Assembly (NCBI GenBank): GCA_016932135.1
Contig: JAFGDJ010000108.1
Span: 1 to 45,609 of the forward strand
Length of the DNA: 45,609 nt
Direction: 5' to 3'
Origin: Spirochaetales bacterium
GTDB taxonomy: Bacteria > Spirochaetota > Spirochaetia > JAFGDJ01
The position numbers were made by a program, and so were the translations under genes. Positions 25,791-34,218 of the stretch are shown in pieces. Each line of letters opens with the position of its first letter. The stretch's first letter is position 1. Under the pieces are notes generated by a model, which saw nothing but the letters and a program-made list of their open reading frames with translations, was not told the origin of the DNA and did no database searches.

Positions 25791-27305
25791 TTATTTGATG
25801 TCAAGTTCCTTGATTAGTCTGGATAGATATGTCCGCTGGATATCCAGGGCTTTGGCAGACTCGGTCTGCTTCCAGCCGTGTTTTTCCAGAACATTCATGA
25901 TGTAATGTTTCTTGAAGGTATGAATCGCTTCTCTCAGGTTCTTCCCGACATAAGCGTCTTCATGTTTCATCCCTGCGGTTTCGAGAATGAGATGCTGAGG
26001 ACGAATGTAATCGTCATCGGTGATTACCACGGCCCGTTCAATGACATTTTCCAGTTCCCGGACATTTCCTGGCCAGGAATAGGTCAGCAGGGCATCCAGA
26101 GCCTCGCTGGTAAACCCGTTGATCTGTTTTTTTGTTTCCTGGTTTATCCTTTTCAGGAAAAAATCCGCCAGTTCGGGAATATCCTCGGGGCGTTCCCGTA
26201 AGGGGGGAATATACAGCGGTAAGACATTCAACCGGTAGTACAGGTCTTTACGGAAGGTCCCGTTCTCGATGGCGCTTTCCAGGTCTTTGTTGGTAGCGGC
26301 GAGAATACGAACATCGACGCTTTGAGGTTCACTGGAACCGACCTTCTCAAAGACCTTCTGCTGAATCACCCGGAGAAGTTTCGCTTGAAGGTTTATCGGT
26401 ACATCGCCGATTTCATCCAAAAAGATCGTTCCTTTGTCCGCCAGTTCAAAACGGCCCCTTCTGTCCCGGGTCGCGTCGGTAAAAGCGCCTTTAACATGAC
26501 CGAAAAGCTCGCTTTCCAGCAGGTGTTCCGGCAAAGCGGCGCAGTTCACCCGGATAAAGGGACCCGAAACCCGGGGTCCGGCCAGGTGGATCCTTTCGGC
26601 AAAGAGTTCCTTACCCACGCCGCTTTCACCAAGAATAAGGACGGAGGAATCGGTCTTGGCGACCTTTTCGGCAAGAGCGAGTTTTTCAAGAATGGTTTCA
26701 CTCTTTCCGATGAAGGTGTGGAATCCCTTGGTCGTAGTCACCTGGTCCTGTAAAAGAGAAACTTGTTCTTTTACCCGCTGATAGGTCCTGGCGTTCTGAA
26801 TGGCGATAGCGGCCTGGGTAGCGAAGATTTCCAGCCACTGCCGGTCTTCTTCGGTATAGTTCCTTCCGTCGGTCTTGTTGATGAGTTCCAGGACTCCCAC
26901 GCACACTTCTTTTATCCGCATGGGAACAGCGATGATGGAGTTTGTTTTAAAGCCGATTTGTTTACTTATATCGGAGAAAAACCTTTCGTCTTTCTCCACG
27001 TCATTGACGATGAGGGATGTGTTATGGGCGGCAACCCAGCCGGCAATCCCCTCCCCCATGTTCAGGGAAAATTTTTGAACATCCGGACCTTTAGAGCCCA
27101 GGGATATTTCAAAATAAAGGCGGTTGTTTTCAGGGTTGACCAGGAGTAAGGAGGAAGCCTCCCCGTTGGTTAGAAGCTGGGCGGATTCAAGGATTCTTGT
27201 CAGGAGATTTTTAACGTCGGTGAAATTTGAATTAATGAGAGCGTTAATCTCAATGAGAGTATTAAAACGCTCCTCATCTATCCCGGATCTGAACTTGTAC
27301 GCCAT
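25791..27305 (-). CDS. Sigma-54-dependent regulator, GAF-AAA+-Fis HTH
   Basis: A bacterial enhancer-binding protein. The N-terminal GAF sensor domain (about residues 10-175) replaces a receiver domain, so a small ligand rather than phosphorylation should control it. The AAA+ domain has Walker A GESGVGKE (226-233), Walker B IFLDE (294-298) and sensor segments FRKDLYYRLNVLPLYIPPLRER and YSWPGNVRELENV. The C-terminal Fis-type helix-turn-helix covers residues about 460-500. The sigma-54 contact loop reads GAFTDA (273-278) instead of GAFTGA. The sigma-54 gene is not in this window. GGGGAT upstream of the ATG is a weak Shine-Dalgarno. Confidence 0.93.
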   Translation of the reverse strand: MAYKFRSGIDEERFNTLIEINALINSNFTDVKNLLTRILESAQLLTNGEASSLLLVNPENNRLYFEISLGSKGPDVQKFSLNMGEGIAGWVAAHNTSLIVNDVEKDERFFSDISKQIGFKTNSIIAVPMRIKEVCVGVLELINKTDGRNYTEEDRQWLEIFATQAAIAIQNARTYQRVKEQVSLLQDQVTTTKGFHTFIGKSETILEKLALAEKVAKTDSSVLILGESGVGKELFAERIHLAGPRVSGPFIRVNCAALPEHLLESELFGHVKGAFTDATRDRRGRFELADKGTIFLDEIGDVPINLQAKLLRVIQQKVFEKVGSSEPQSVDVRILAATNKDLESAIENGTFRKDLYYRLNVLPLYIPPLRERPEDIPELADFFLKRINQETKKQINGFTSEALDALLTYSWPGNVRELENVIERAVVITDDDYIRPQHLILETAGMKHEDAYVGKNLREAIHTFKKHYIMNVLEKHGWKQTESAKALDIQRTYLSRLIKELDIK

Positions 27306-27361
27306 AACAGGCTTATCCCCAACATTGATATATCTTAACAGGATTCACGGAAACAATTCCG

Positions 27362-29062
27362 TCAGTCCGAATCCTGCTCTTTCTGCTTTAGCATATCTCC
27401 GAGGGTTACAGTGGATGAATCGTCGTCATCATGGATATACTTGGACAGCTCACTTCGCTGAAGGTTCTTCTGATATTCCTTGATGGAAAAAGAAAGCTTC
27501 TGACCCTGGGCGTTTATATCCGTGAGGACAGCCTTGACTTTATCCCCCACATGGAAATCACCGGAAAAGTCTTCGGGGGCATCCACTCCGGGAGCGTAGA
27601 GATTGTATTTATTGATCAGGCCTTCAATATCGAAGTCCACCCGGATAAAGACACCGAAATCGGTGACATTGGTGATCTCGCCCTCAACGACGCTGCCCTT
27701 CGGATAGGTTTCTTCGAAGGCTTTCCAGGGGTCGTCGGAAAGCTGCTTAATACCGAGCCGGACTCTTCGATTTTCCTGATCGATGGCCAGAACCACCACT
27801 TCCACGTCTTCGTTGGCTTTCAGAATGCTCGAAGGATGTTTGATCCGGCGAGTCCAGGATATATCGTCCACGTGAAGGAACCCTTCGATCCCTTCTTCCA
27901 ATTCAATAAAAGCGCCGGCGTTGGTTAGTTTTCGTACCGGTTTTTTCAGACGTCGGCCAACGGGATACATTTCTTCAATGTTTTCCCAGGGATTCGGGTA
28001 GACCTGCTTCAAGCCGAGAGAGACCCTTCCCTTCTCCAGTTCATACGAAAGAATCATGGCTTCCACTTCATCGCCCACCGATAATAAATCCTTGGGATGT
28101 TTTACCCGTTTTACCCAGGAAAGCTCGGAAATATGGGCTAAGCCCTCAATACCCTCTTCAATTTCGATGAAGGCGCCGAAATCGGTCAGTTTTGTTACTT
28201 TACCGTGAACAATATCGTTGACATGATATTTCTGTTCAAAAAGCATCCAGGGATCGGGGGTAAAATGCTTCAAGGAAAGGTTTATCTTTTGTTCTTCCGG
28301 ATCAATTTTCACAATTTTCAGCCGGATTTTCTCTCCTCGTTTCACATAGTCCTTCGGCCGAACCACGTGGCCCCAGCTCATATCGTTGATATGGAGAAGT
28401 CCGTCGAACCCGCCTAAGTCGATAAAGGCGCCGAAGGAGGTAAAACTTTTGACAACCCCCTCAATTTCGTCACCCACCTGGGCGTTGGTGAAGAAATCTT
28501 CTTTTTTCCGGGAGATCTCCTGTTCCAGGTATCCCCGGCGGGAAAGAACAATCTTCAGTTTATTGTCGCTGTACATTCGGTCGAGAAGGAATTCGCCTTT
28601 CAGGCCTACGTAGGATTCCGGGTCTTCCACCCGGACAACATCGGTCTTGGAAAGAGGCAGAAAACCCCGGACATCAAAACCTAAGTCAACCTCAAACCCG
28701 CCTTTTATGCTTTTACAAATAGTACCGGCGACAGGAAGGTTTTCCTGATGGGCTTTTCTTAAGGTTTTCCAGAAGAGTCTCATATCGGCTTTTCGTTTCG
28801 ATACGATTACTTCACCGTGTTTTCCCTCTTTGCTTACCAGGATAACTGATACGGTGGTACCTTTAACGGGCTTTTCGTCGAATTCATTCAGGGGAATTTT
28901 CCCCTCGGATTTGTAGCCCACATCGATGAAGACATGTTCCGAGTTGATTTCGATGATTTCACCATCTATGAGTTGACCTTCTTCGAGTTCTTCGAGCGAC
29001 TTAAGGTATTCCTCCTGTAAGGTGGTCTGTTCATCGGTGGTAAGAGGTTTGTTTTCAGACAT
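27362..29062 (-). CDS. rpsA: 30S ribosomal protein S1
   Basis: Binds mRNA on the 30S subunit and aids initiation on structured or weak leaders. There are six S1/OB domains in 566 aa. The first two are divergent (starting near residues 28 and 110); the other four are canonical, with V...TDFGAFIEIEEGIEGLAHISELSW-type cores near residues 197, 282, 369 and 456. TAGGAG precedes the ATG by about 10 bases. It follows cmk by 14 bases, a conserved bacterial pairing. A 6-bp stem (27347-27362) overlaps its stop but has no T run, so termination there is doubtful. Confidence 0.97.
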   Translation of the reverse strand: MSENKPLTTDEQTTLQEEYLKSLEELEEGQLIDGEIIEINSEHVFIDVGYKSEGKIPLNEFDEKPVKGTTVSVILVSKEGKHGEVIVSKRKADMRLFWKTLRKAHQENLPVAGTICKSIKGGFEVDLGFDVRGFLPLSKTDVVRVEDPESYVGLKGEFLLDRMYSDNKLKIVLSRRGYLEQEISRKKEDFFTNAQVGDEIEGVVKSFTSFGAFIDLGGFDGLLHINDMSWGHVVRPKDYVKRGEKIRLKIVKIDPEEQKINLSLKHFTPDPWMLFEQKYHVNDIVHGKVTKLTDFGAFIEIEEGIEGLAHISELSWVKRVKHPKDLLSVGDEVEAMILSYELEKGRVSLGLKQVYPNPWENIEEMYPVGRRLKKPVRKLTNAGAFIELEEGIEGFLHVDDISWTRRIKHPSSILKANEDVEVVVLAIDQENRRVRLGIKQLSDDPWKAFEETYPKGSVVEGEITNVTDFGVFIRVDFDIEGLINKYNLYAPGVDAPEDFSGDFHVGDKVKAVLTDINAQGQKLSFSIKEYQKNLQRSELSKYIHDDDDSSTVTLGDMLKQKEQDSD

Positions 29063-29076
29063 TACTCAAAAAACTC

Positions 29077-29724
29077 CTAAGCGCAAGGTTCTATTTCTCG
29101 AATTTTATTCATTACTTTGTCACAAACTTCATCTATGGTCAAGAGTGAAGTATCTAAATACATAACGCCTTCAGATAATTTCAGCGAACCCACGGGCTTT
29201 GTTCGATCAATTTCATCCCTTTCTTTGATCCGTTCCTGGATTTCCTCCAGGGATAGGGAGCTGATTCCTTGATCGTAACGACGCTGAGCTCTCACTTCCA
29301 CTGATGCGTCGATAAAAACCCTCAGATCGGCCTCCGGGAAGACCACCGTGGTAATATCACGGCCCTCCACCACTACATTTCTCCCTGCGGCCAGGTTCTT
29401 CAAGTAACGATTCACCACATCCCGTACCGCCGGTATGGCGGAATGGGCCGCTACCCAGGCGTCCACACGGTCGGTGTGCAGCAGATCGTCCACCGCAGTG
29501 CCGTTTAGACATAACTTTCCGTCTATCACGGCCAGATCGACGGTTTTCGCGGTGGATATCACGGCGGAAGAATCCTTCGGATCGGTAGAAGAAGAAAGCA
29601 CCGCCAGGGTAACGGCACGGTAAAAATTCCCCGAATTGATATACTCGAAGCCAGCCCGTTGGGCAACCCGTCGAGCCACGCTGCTTTTTCCCGAGCCGGC
29701 AGGCCCGTCAATGGCAATGATCAT
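29077..29724 (-). CDS. cmk: Cytidylate kinase
   Basis: Phosphorylates CMP and dCMP using ATP in pyrimidine salvage. The P-loop GPAGSGKSS is at residues 7-15. YINSGNFYRAVT is the nucleotide-binding segment; GRDITTVVFPEA, DASVEVRAQRR and a DEIDRTKPVGSL lid segment follow. Length is 215 aa, as usual. ATG overlaps the rluB stop by 4 bases, and rpsA follows directly. Confidence 0.97.
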   Translation of the reverse strand: MIIAIDGPAGSGKSSVARRVAQRAGFEYINSGNFYRAVTLAVLSSSTDPKDSSAVISTAKTVDLAVIDGKLCLNGTAVDDLLHTDRVDAWVAAHSAIPAVRDVVNRYLKNLAAGRNVVVEGRDITTVVFPEADLRVFIDASVEVRAQRRYDQGISSLSLEEIQERIKERDEIDRTKPVGSLKLSEGVMYLDTSLLTIDEVCDKVMNKIREIEPCA

Positions 29725-30431
29725 ATCCCTGAGAGCCTTCGTATTTCGCTAGGTTTCAGATTTCGAAATTCTCCGGGTTTGAGAGTCCCCAGGTTGACCG
29801 GTCCTATTCTGATTCGATGGAGGCGTTTTATAGTAAGTTTTTCCCGAGCGAAGAGTTTCCTGATTTCTCTGTTTTTACCTTCCACCAGGACAAGCCTCAC
29901 CTTTCGGCCGGTTTTCAGTTCGTAGGCCGCGATGCGGTAGTGTATTCGGTCGATCATCACACCCTGGCGGCAGCGTTTAAGATATTCTTCCGGGATCGGC
30001 TGTTTTGTCTCCACCACATATTCTTTTTCAATTTTTGAAGAGGGATGGGAGACCTTTTTAGCGAAATCACCGTCGTTGGTCAACAAAATCAGCCCGGAAG
30101 AAAGGAAATCCAAACGTCCGACGGTGTAGAGTCTCACAGGTATGTGGGGAGACACCAGATCCACCGCCAGAGGCTTTCCGGAAGGGTCTTTGGAGGAACA
30201 AAGATATCCGGGAGGCTTATGCAGGGCCAGATATACCTGGGTTGATTCGGGAGAAACGGTCTTTCCGTCAAAGGCGACGACCTCACCGGTAACCCGAAAG
30301 GAAGGATCGGTTAACGGGATTCCTTCCACCGTTACCCTTCCTTCCCGGATATAGGTTTCGCAGGCCCTTCGGGACCCCACACCGCAAAGGGCCAGGTAAT
30401 GGTTGAGTCGTTTTGGTGCGTCAGGCTTCAT
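29721..30431 (-). CDS. rluB: 23S rRNA pseudouridine synthase (RluB/RsuA family)
   Basis: Isomerises a uridine in ribosomal RNA to pseudouridine. It has an N-terminal S4 RNA-binding domain (RLNHYLALCGVGSRRACETYIREGRVTV, residues about 8-35 by position). The RsuA/RluB catalytic core has the catalytic aspartate in VGRLDFLSSGLILLTNDG and the NREIRKLF segment. The start is taken at ATG 30431, inside the end of scpB, because GAGAGGG lies directly upstream and the S4 domain begins just after. The open frame back to 30464 adds no recognisable sequence. RluB versus RluE/RsuA specificity is inferred from the S4 domain and operon context. Confidence 0.9.
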   Translation of the reverse strand: MKPDAPKRLNHYLALCGVGSRRACETYIREGRVTVEGIPLTDPSFRVTGEVVAFDGKTVSPESTQVYLALHKPPGYLCSSKDPSGKPLAVDLVSPHIPVRLYTVGRLDFLSSGLILLTNDGDFAKKVSHPSSKIEKEYVVETKQPIPEEYLKRCRQGVMIDRIHYRIAAYELKTGRKVRLVLVEGKNREIRKLFAREKLTIKRLHRIRIGPVNLGTLKPGEFRNLKPSEIRRLSGI

Positions 30432-30966
30432 CGTCCCTCTCGAACCTGTCTCTATCGATGTCACTCAAGGAGGGCAGGTCTGCAATGCTGTTTAAACGAA
30501 AGAGGCGCAGGAACTCTTTCGTGGTTCCGTATTGAACCGGTTTTCCCGGAGCATCCTTTTTTCCCACTACTTTAATCAGATCTCGTTCGTTAAGTATTTT
30601 TATCATTCCGTCGGCCGCTACCCCGCGGATATTTTCTATTTCAGCCCGGGTAATGGGCTGGGAATAGGCGATAATCGAGAGGGTTTCCAGGGCCGCCCTG
30701 GAGAGGCGGTTGGCGTTTTTCTTGCCGTACCGATCTTTTAGAACACCCCAGGAGTCTTTTTTCGGCGATAACAGATATCCCCCTCCCAGGAGAATCAGTT
30801 CCAGCCCGTGGGCGGAAGAAAGATAGTGCTCCCGCAGGGTTTCCAGGGCTTTTTCGACTGTATCCTTGGAAAGTTCGGTGATCCGGCAGATTTCGCGGAT
30901 CTCCAGAGGGTCAGATTCAAGAAAGAGTACCACCTCCACCAAAGCTGCTTCCTGTGTAAGTTCCAT
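30421..30966 (-). CDS. scpB: Segregation and condensation protein ScpB
   Basis: A winged-helix subunit of the SMC-ScpAB condensin complex that bridges to ScpA. There are two winged-helix domains in 181 aa, with the conserved LSRAALETLSIIAYSQPITRAEIE region near residue 90 and RGVAADGMIKILNERDLI after it. It follows scpA by 3 bases and overlaps rluB by 11 bases. The scpA-scpB-rluB order is a widespread conserved cluster. Confidence 0.95.
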   Translation of the reverse strand: MELTQEAALVEVVLFLESDPLEIREICRITELSKDTVEKALETLREHYLSSAHGLELILLGGGYLLSPKKDSWGVLKDRYGKKNANRLSRAALETLSIIAYSQPITRAEIENIRGVAADGMIKILNERDLIKVVGKKDAPGKPVQYGTTKEFLRLFRLNSIADLPSLSDIDRDRFERDDEA

Positions 30967-30969
30967 AGA

Positions 30970-31707
30970 TCAGGCGCTCCTTTCTCTTCGCTTAATCCGG
31001 ATATCGCCGAAAAGTTTGTTTTGCATCAACACGATAAGCCGTGATTTTACCGCTTCCAGAAGGGCAAAAAAAGAACAGACGATTTCCATGATGGAACCGC
31101 TTTTACAGATAAGGTCATTGAAGGAGATTTCTTCCCGTTCTTCCAGGAGTTCCCGCAGAAGAGTAATTTTTTCGTTGATAGTCACTTCTTCATAGAGGTC
31201 TATAATACGTTCCGAGGACAGGGATGATACGATGCGGGAAAAGGTCTGCACCAGATCCCAGACATCGATCTGCTCCCACAGATCATCATCGTCGGGGAAC
31301 GGCAAGGTTCGCTGCTTTTTTGCCCGGCTGATATCCCACTCCGATTCTTTTTCCTTTTCCGCCATCAGATCGGTGTATTTCCTGAATTTTTGATACTCAA
31401 TGAGCTTATCCACCAATTCCTTTCGGGGATCTTCAAATTCTTCGTCGAAATCCACATCCACCGGTAAAAGCATGCGCGATTTGATGTACAGCAGGGTGGC
31501 TGCCATAAGGTGAAATTCGCTTAAATCTTCCAGGTCCAGGGTGGTCTGGTAGGCCAGGTAGGCTAAATACTGATCGGTGATCTCGGCAATGGGTATGTCG
31601 TAGATATTTACTTCCGCCTTCCGGATGAGAAAAAGAAGGAGATCCAGGGGGCCTTCGAACTCACCGAGTTTATATACCCCGCCGGGATGTGGCGTTTCAG
31701 CTTCCAT
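30970..31707 (-). CDS. scpA: Segregation and condensation protein ScpA
   Basis: The kleisin subunit of bacterial condensin, closing the SMC ring. The N-terminal FEGPLDLLLFLIRKAEVNIYDIPIAEIT segment (by position, residues 13-40) is diagnostic, followed by MAATLLYIKSRMLLP. The C-terminal winged-helix region ends in IEVCSFFALLEAVKSRLI-like sequence. Length of 245 aa is normal. It overlaps folK by 11 bases. Confidence 0.96.
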   Translation of the reverse strand: MEAETPHPGGVYKLGEFEGPLDLLLFLIRKAEVNIYDIPIAEITDQYLAYLAYQTTLDLEDLSEFHLMAATLLYIKSRMLLPVDVDFDEEFEDPRKELVDKLIEYQKFRKYTDLMAEKEKESEWDISRAKKQRTLPFPDDDDLWEQIDVWDLVQTFSRIVSSLSSERIIDLYEEVTINEKITLLRELLEEREEISFNDLICKSGSIMEIVCSFFALLEAVKSRLIVLMQNKLFGDIRIKRRERSA

Positions 31708-32188
31708 GAAATAACCTTATCTTCCTGTTTTCCCCCTGCTCAAGCAGGGTGTTCAAGTAGTCCTGATAGTGTATATTGGTTCCCGGTTCTTTACAATCCG
31801 GTGAAAGTTCCAGCAGCGGAAGAAGCACAAAGATTCTTTCCTTCATCAGGGGATGCGGGCAGGTCAGCCGGGGTGTATCGATCAGTCGGTCTCCGAAAAG
31901 GAGTACATCCACATCCAGAACCCGCGGTCCCCGGCGTATCACACCCCGGCGAACCCGGCCGGCCCGGTCTTCCAGATCCAGTACCGCCTTAAGGAAAGAA
32001 AAGGGTTCCATATCCGTGAACCCGTGAGCTACGGCATTGAGGAACCGGGCCTGATCGGTCACATACATGGGCTCTGATTCATACACTCGGGATACTTTCA
32101 GGTCGGTGAGGAGGCTTTGCAGTTCCTGAAAGGCGAACCGCAGGTAAGCCTCCCGGTCACCTATATTTGAACCTAAGCCGAGATACAC
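31697..32188 (-). CDS. folK: HPPK (2-amino-4-hydroxy-6-hydroxymethyldihydropteridine pyrophosphokinase)
   Basis: Transfers pyrophosphate from ATP to 6-hydroxymethyl-dihydropterin in folate synthesis. It has YLGLGSNIGDRE at the N-terminus, VSRVYESEPMY, then the signature RRGPRVLDVDVLLFG and CPHPLMKERIFVLLPL. Length is about 163 aa. The coordinates use GTG 32188, which starts only one residue before the first core strand and has no properly spaced Shine-Dalgarno. A CTG at 32215, overlapping the recA stop and 7 bases after GGAGGGG, is a better translation start on sequence grounds and would add 9 residues (see findings). Confidence 0.93.
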   Translation of the reverse strand: MYLGLGSNIGDREAYLRFAFQELQSLLTDLKVSRVYESEPMYVTDQARFLNAVAHGFTDMEPFSFLKAVLDLEDRAGRVRRGVIRRGPRVLDVDVLLFGDRLIDTPRLTCPHPLMKERIFVLLPLLELSPDCKEPGTNIHYQDYLNTLLEQGENRKIRLFHGS

Positions 32189-32211
32189 CCTTTCAGAAGG
32201 CTTTTGTGACT

Positions 32212-33342
32212 TCAGAAAAGGTCCCCTCCGTCAAGGGATTCTTCCGCCGCCGGAGCCGCGGCAACGGCGCTCTGAACAATCTTTTCGGGGGCGGGGGTTC
32301 TCTCTACCGGAGGAAACAGCACTGCCCTTACTTTTGATTCCATTTCCTGATAGACATCCGGGTTGTTTTCCAGAAAAAGCTTCGCGTTTTCCCTTCCCTG
32401 GCCTATCCTTTCTTCTCCATAGGAATACCAACTGCCGCTTTTTTCCACAATATTCGCCGCTACGGCGGCATCTAAGAGGCTGGCGGAAGCGGAGATCCCG
32501 GTGCCGAACATTATTTCCATCTCTACCTTTTTAAAGGGAGGAGCTACCTTGTTTTTGACAACCTTTACCCGTACCTTGTTCCCTATGGCGTCGTCGGCTC
32601 CCTTGGTGATGGTTTCGATTCTTCGAACTTCCAGCCGGACGGAGGAGTAAAACTTTAGGGCTTTACCGCCGGTGGTGGTTTCCGGGTTGCCGAACATCAC
32701 ACCGATTTTCATACGAATCTGATTGATGAAGATCAAACAGGTTCCCGATTTTGATATGGTACCGGTGAGCTTCCGAAGAGCCTGGCTCATCAAGCGAGCC
32801 TGAAGCCCCATGTGACTGTCCCCCATGTCCCCTTCGATCTCCGCCTGGGGGGTGAGAGCCGCCACGGAGTCCACCACAATAATGTCCACGGCTCCCGAGC
32901 GTACCAGGGACTCGGCTATTTCCAGGGCTTGTTCGCCCGTATCCGGCTGGGATACCCAGAGCTCATCCAGGTTGACCCCCAGATGGGATGCATAAGTCGG
33001 GTCCAGGGCGTGTTCCGCGTCTATAAAGGCGGCGATACCCTTTTTCTTCTGGGATTCGGCGATGGCGTGAAGGGCCAAGGTGGTCTTCCCCGAAGATTCG
33101 GGTCCGTAGATCTCTACAATCCTGCCTTTTGGGTAGCCGCCGATACCCAGGGCTGCATCCAGTTGTATCGAACCCGATGGAATGGCTTCGATTCCCGGGA
33201 GACCCAGGCCGGAGCCCAGCTTCATGATGGACCCTTTGCCGAACTGTTTTTCTATCTGGAGTTTAGCGGCCTCCAGGGCGCGGTTCTTTTCTTCCAGATT
33301 CTCCGTAGCCGGATTGGTAATTTTTTCTGTTCTTTTTGCCAT
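32212..33342 (-). CDS. recA: Recombinase RecA
   Basis: DNA-dependent ATPase for homologous recombination and, where LexA exists, SOS induction. Walker [10 protein letters not shown] is at residues 80-88, Walker [11 protein letters not shown], and loop segments [19 protein letters not shown] and [18 protein letters not shown] are typical. The acidic C-terminal tail ends ESLDGGDLF. Length of 376 aa is slightly long because of a 30-residue N-terminal lead and the tail. GGAGG precedes the ATG. No LexA-type box (Bacillus GAAC-N4-GTTC or E. coli CTG-N10-CAG) was recognised in its promoter. Confidence 0.98.
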   Translation of the reverse strand: MAKRTEKITNPATENLEEKNRALEAAKLQIEKQFGKGSIMKLGSGLGLPGIEAIPSGSIQLDAALGIGGYPKGRIVEIYGPESSGKTTLALHAIAESQKKKGIAAFIDAEHALDPTYASHLGVNLDELWVSQPDTGEQALEIAESLVRSGAVDIIVVDSVAALTPQAEIEGDMGDSHMGLQARLMSQALRKLTGTISKSGTCLIFINQIRMKIGVMFGNPETTTGGKALKFYSSVRLEVRRIETITKGADDAIGNKVRVKVVKNKVAPPFKKVEMEIMFGTGISASASLLDAAVAANIVEKSGSWYSYGEERIGQGRENAKLFLENNPDVYQEMESKVRAVLFPPVERTPAPEKIVQSAVAAAPAAEESLDGGDLF

Positions 33343-33412
33343 AACATCCTCCGATTATGGATACGAGGCGTTTTAACGTCCTGCTTCAACAGTCCGGTTC
33401 TTTTCAGATCTA

Positions 33413-33441
33413 ATCATACCGAGGGTCTACGGGCCGGTCAA
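33413..33441 (-). promoter_or_regulatory. Sigma-70 promoter of the recA operon
   Basis: Reading the minus strand, -35 TTGACC (33441-33436) and -10 TATGAT (33418-33413) are exactly 17 bases apart, each matching the consensus at 5 of 6. The predicted start near 33406 gives a leader of about 64 bases. On the opposite strand, TTCAAC and TCTAAT with 18-base spacing may form an overlapping divergent promoter for the 33478 gene. Confidence 0.7.
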
Positions 33442-33456
33442 GCGGGATACCCTCGG
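33419..33456. repeat. 8-bp inverted repeat across the recA promoter
   Basis: CCGAGGGT (33419-33426) and ACCCTCGG (33449-33456) are perfect inverted copies 22 bases apart. One arm abuts the recA -10 and the other lies just upstream of the recA -35. In the plus-strand transcript the same sequence would be a hairpin ending one base before the AGGAGG of the 33478 gene. It could be an operator or a translation-control hairpin. Confidence 0.45.
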
Positions 33457-33477
33457 CAGGAGGTAAAGGAATACCCA

Positions 33478-34173
33478 GTGTCCGCCATCTTGGGAAGGAA
33501 ACCTAAAATTATTCTCTTTAGCTTGGTCCTGATGTATGGTAACGCCACAGGATTTCTCTATGGAGTGGGTGTGTTTACCGGCTTCATTTTAGAGTCCACC
33601 TCTGCGGACAATCCGGTTATCCTGGAGCTTCTGCTGGAATCGGACATGCAGGAAGCCCTGGATTACACCGGGGACTTAGGACGCCGGGAAGATGCCGATG
33701 TGGGAAGCATCTTGTCCGGCTTGCTGAAGAGTCATGAAGGCCGTGGGAGCACCAGGGTGGAAACGGTTCTGCTGTTTCTGTTGGAAGCCGTTTTTTTCCA
33801 CCCTTCGGGGAACAGAAAGATGGAGGCTCTGGGGTTGCCGGAAAACCGAAGAGCCTTGAAGGAACTGCAAGAAGCCTTACAAAATTTTTCAGATTCCGGG
33901 CTGAAGGGTACCCTCCTGATCTTGCTGCCGGATCATCCTGCGGGAGAAGATCTGAAGGTCCTTCTTCGTCAAGGGACCTATTACCTTACGGTCTGTGAAC
34001 AGCATCAGGGATTTTTCCCGGGTGATATGACCCGGGAGGTCAAAGCCTATATCGAAGCCGCCGGCCGGACCCCAACTCTTGCTCTCACCGGGCAGATTGC
34101 CGGGCTTCGCCGGATCTGCAGGGATAAAACCATTACTGCTCTGGCCGGTGAGTATCTTGGCAATCTCGAGTGA
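33478..34173 (+). CDS. Exported hypothetical protein
   Basis: A 231-residue protein that I do not recognise. The chosen GTG at 33478 gives a basic n-region (RKPK) followed by a hydrophobic IILFSLVLMYGNATGF, a plausible signal peptide. AAAGGA lies 7 bases upstream and AGGAGGT 13 bases upstream. The mature part is mostly helical with leucine-rich short units and could be a solenoid; no catalytic motif is visible. The same frame stays open far upstream opposite recA, but that extension (32812-33477) is antisense to recA and unlikely to be coding. It is divergent from recA and convergent with dtd. Confidence 0.65.
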   Translation: MSAILGRKPKIILFSLVLMYGNATGFLYGVGVFTGFILESTSADNPVILELLLESDMQEALDYTGDLGRREDADVGSILSGLLKSHEGRGSTRVETVLLFLLEAVFFHPSGNRKMEALGLPENRRALKELQEALQNFSDSGLKGTLLILLPDHPAGEDLKVLLRQGTYYLTVCEQHQGFFPGDMTREVKAYIEAAGRTPTLALTGQIAGLRRICRDKTITALAGEYLGNLE

Positions 34174-34218
34174 TCGACAGGTTCTCCCTCAACGTAAGAG
34201 CGTCCGGAGTAAGGCGTT

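Noticed and set aside
27347-27362. Hairpin ACGGAA/TTCCGT at the end of rpsA as a terminator
   Set aside because: Only 6 bp, overlaps the stop codon and has no T run afterwards on the minus strand.
33343-33420. Possible LexA/SOS box in the recA leader (GAAC ... TGTT)
   Set aside because: Spacing and symmetry match neither the Bacillus-type nor the E. coli-type box, and no lexA is in view.
32812-33477. Open frame upstream of the 33478 gene, fully antisense to recA
   Set aside because: It is open only because it mirrors recA codon usage; the translated sequence is recA-complement-like with no family resemblance, and a start with a signal peptide exists at GTG 33478.
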